Below the pieces are notes generated by a model. It did not search any database. It had not been told where the DNA came from and saw only the letters and a program-made list of their open reading frames with translations. Source: Ruminococcus sp. (GTDB taxonomy: Bacteria; Bacillota; Clostridia; Oscillospirales; Ruminococcaceae). Taken from it: a stretch of DNA of 64,000 nucleotides. Where the stretch lies: positions 26,530 through 90,529 of the forward strand of contig NZ_JAFYYT010000008.1 of assembly GCF_017549005.1 (NCBI RefSeq), given 5' to 3'. Below, in pieces: positions 63,797 to 64,000 of the stretch. The position numbers and the translations under genes were made by a program. Numbering within the stretch: position 1 is the stretch's first letter; each line of letters starts with the position of its first letter.

Positions 63797-63917
63797 TTTA
63801 TCGCCTGTACAGGAAGTGCTGAATGAGATATTTCAGAAAACGCTTTTCTTATACATATTCGAGTCAATCCCAAATTCTGTGTAAACGAGAAATAGTGCAA
63901 TAGAAAAGTATATGATG

Positions 63918-63943
63918 AGACCGATTGTGAAAGCAGTCGGTCT
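63918..63943. other. Hairpin near the right window edge
   Basis: AGACCGA and TCGGTCT pair around 12 bases. No gene is visible in 63797-64000; this could be a terminator or leader of a gene outside the window. Confidence 0.35.
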
Positions 63944-64000
63944 TATCTGCATATTAGCACATGATTATTTGATTGTCAAGATAAAAGTGTTATTCCGGGA

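Overview
The window looks like a chromosomal segment of a Gram-positive anaerobe of the class Clostridia, most likely a Ruminococcus-type gut bacterium. This is inferred from the small-type SRP RNA beside dnaX-ybaB-recR, a threonine T-box, single-chain glycyl-tRNA synthetase, an AgrD-type peptide, glycogen phosphorylase with a GH13 amylase, many Cys-lipoproteins, strong AAGGAGG ribosome sites and a Tn4451/Tn5397-type serine recombinase. No tRNA, rRNA or CRISPR array was seen.

Layout. 0-2.1 kb: end of a YfhO-like membrane protein, two orphan immunity genes (Imm70-like and barstar-like) and an orphan AgrD-like autoinducer precursor too short for ordinary gene calling. 2.9-5.6 kb: Ca-type P-type ATPase. 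About 5.6-15.8 kb: a more AT-rich island with a large serine recombinase, TnpW and an XRE regulator on the minus strand, then a plus-strand gene train: small membrane protein, HTH-PIN-ankyrin protein, radical SAM enzyme, NERD nuclease-like membrane protein, P-loop kinase-HAD-phosphoribosyltransferase fusion, a second copy of the small membrane protein, and two small hypothetical proteins. A regular array of six TGTTGC boxes precedes the PIN gene. This train is the best candidate here for an undescribed system; its function is not known.

16-30.8 kb: sugar-nucleotide dehydratase and glycosyltransferase, GNAT, a TetR-controlled MMPL exporter with its heptad-repeat surface partner, a MATE pump, murA and two cyclophilin genes carrying three isomerase domains. 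30.9-37.5 kb: SRP RNA, TPR protein, dnaX, ybaB, recR, azlC-azlD, a cysteine-cluster protein and a YitT protein. 37.7-41 kb: three membrane proteins of unclear role. 41.4-52.8 kb: glycogen phosphorylase and GH13 amylase, an MFS pump, aspartate kinase, a GT2 glycosyltransferase behind a structured leader, glycyl-tRNA synthetase and a YoaK protein. 52.9-57.3 kb: minus-strand lipoprotein cluster and phosphatidylserine synthase. 57.5-63.8 kb: polyphosphate kinase, a uridine-kinase-like enzyme, and a Thr T-box leading into a small unknown protein and thrS.

Most transcription units end in clear intrinsic terminators, and many promoters have consensus-like boxes with 17-bp spacing. Those used to define units are listed. 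All family assignments come from reading motifs by eye; no database search was run.
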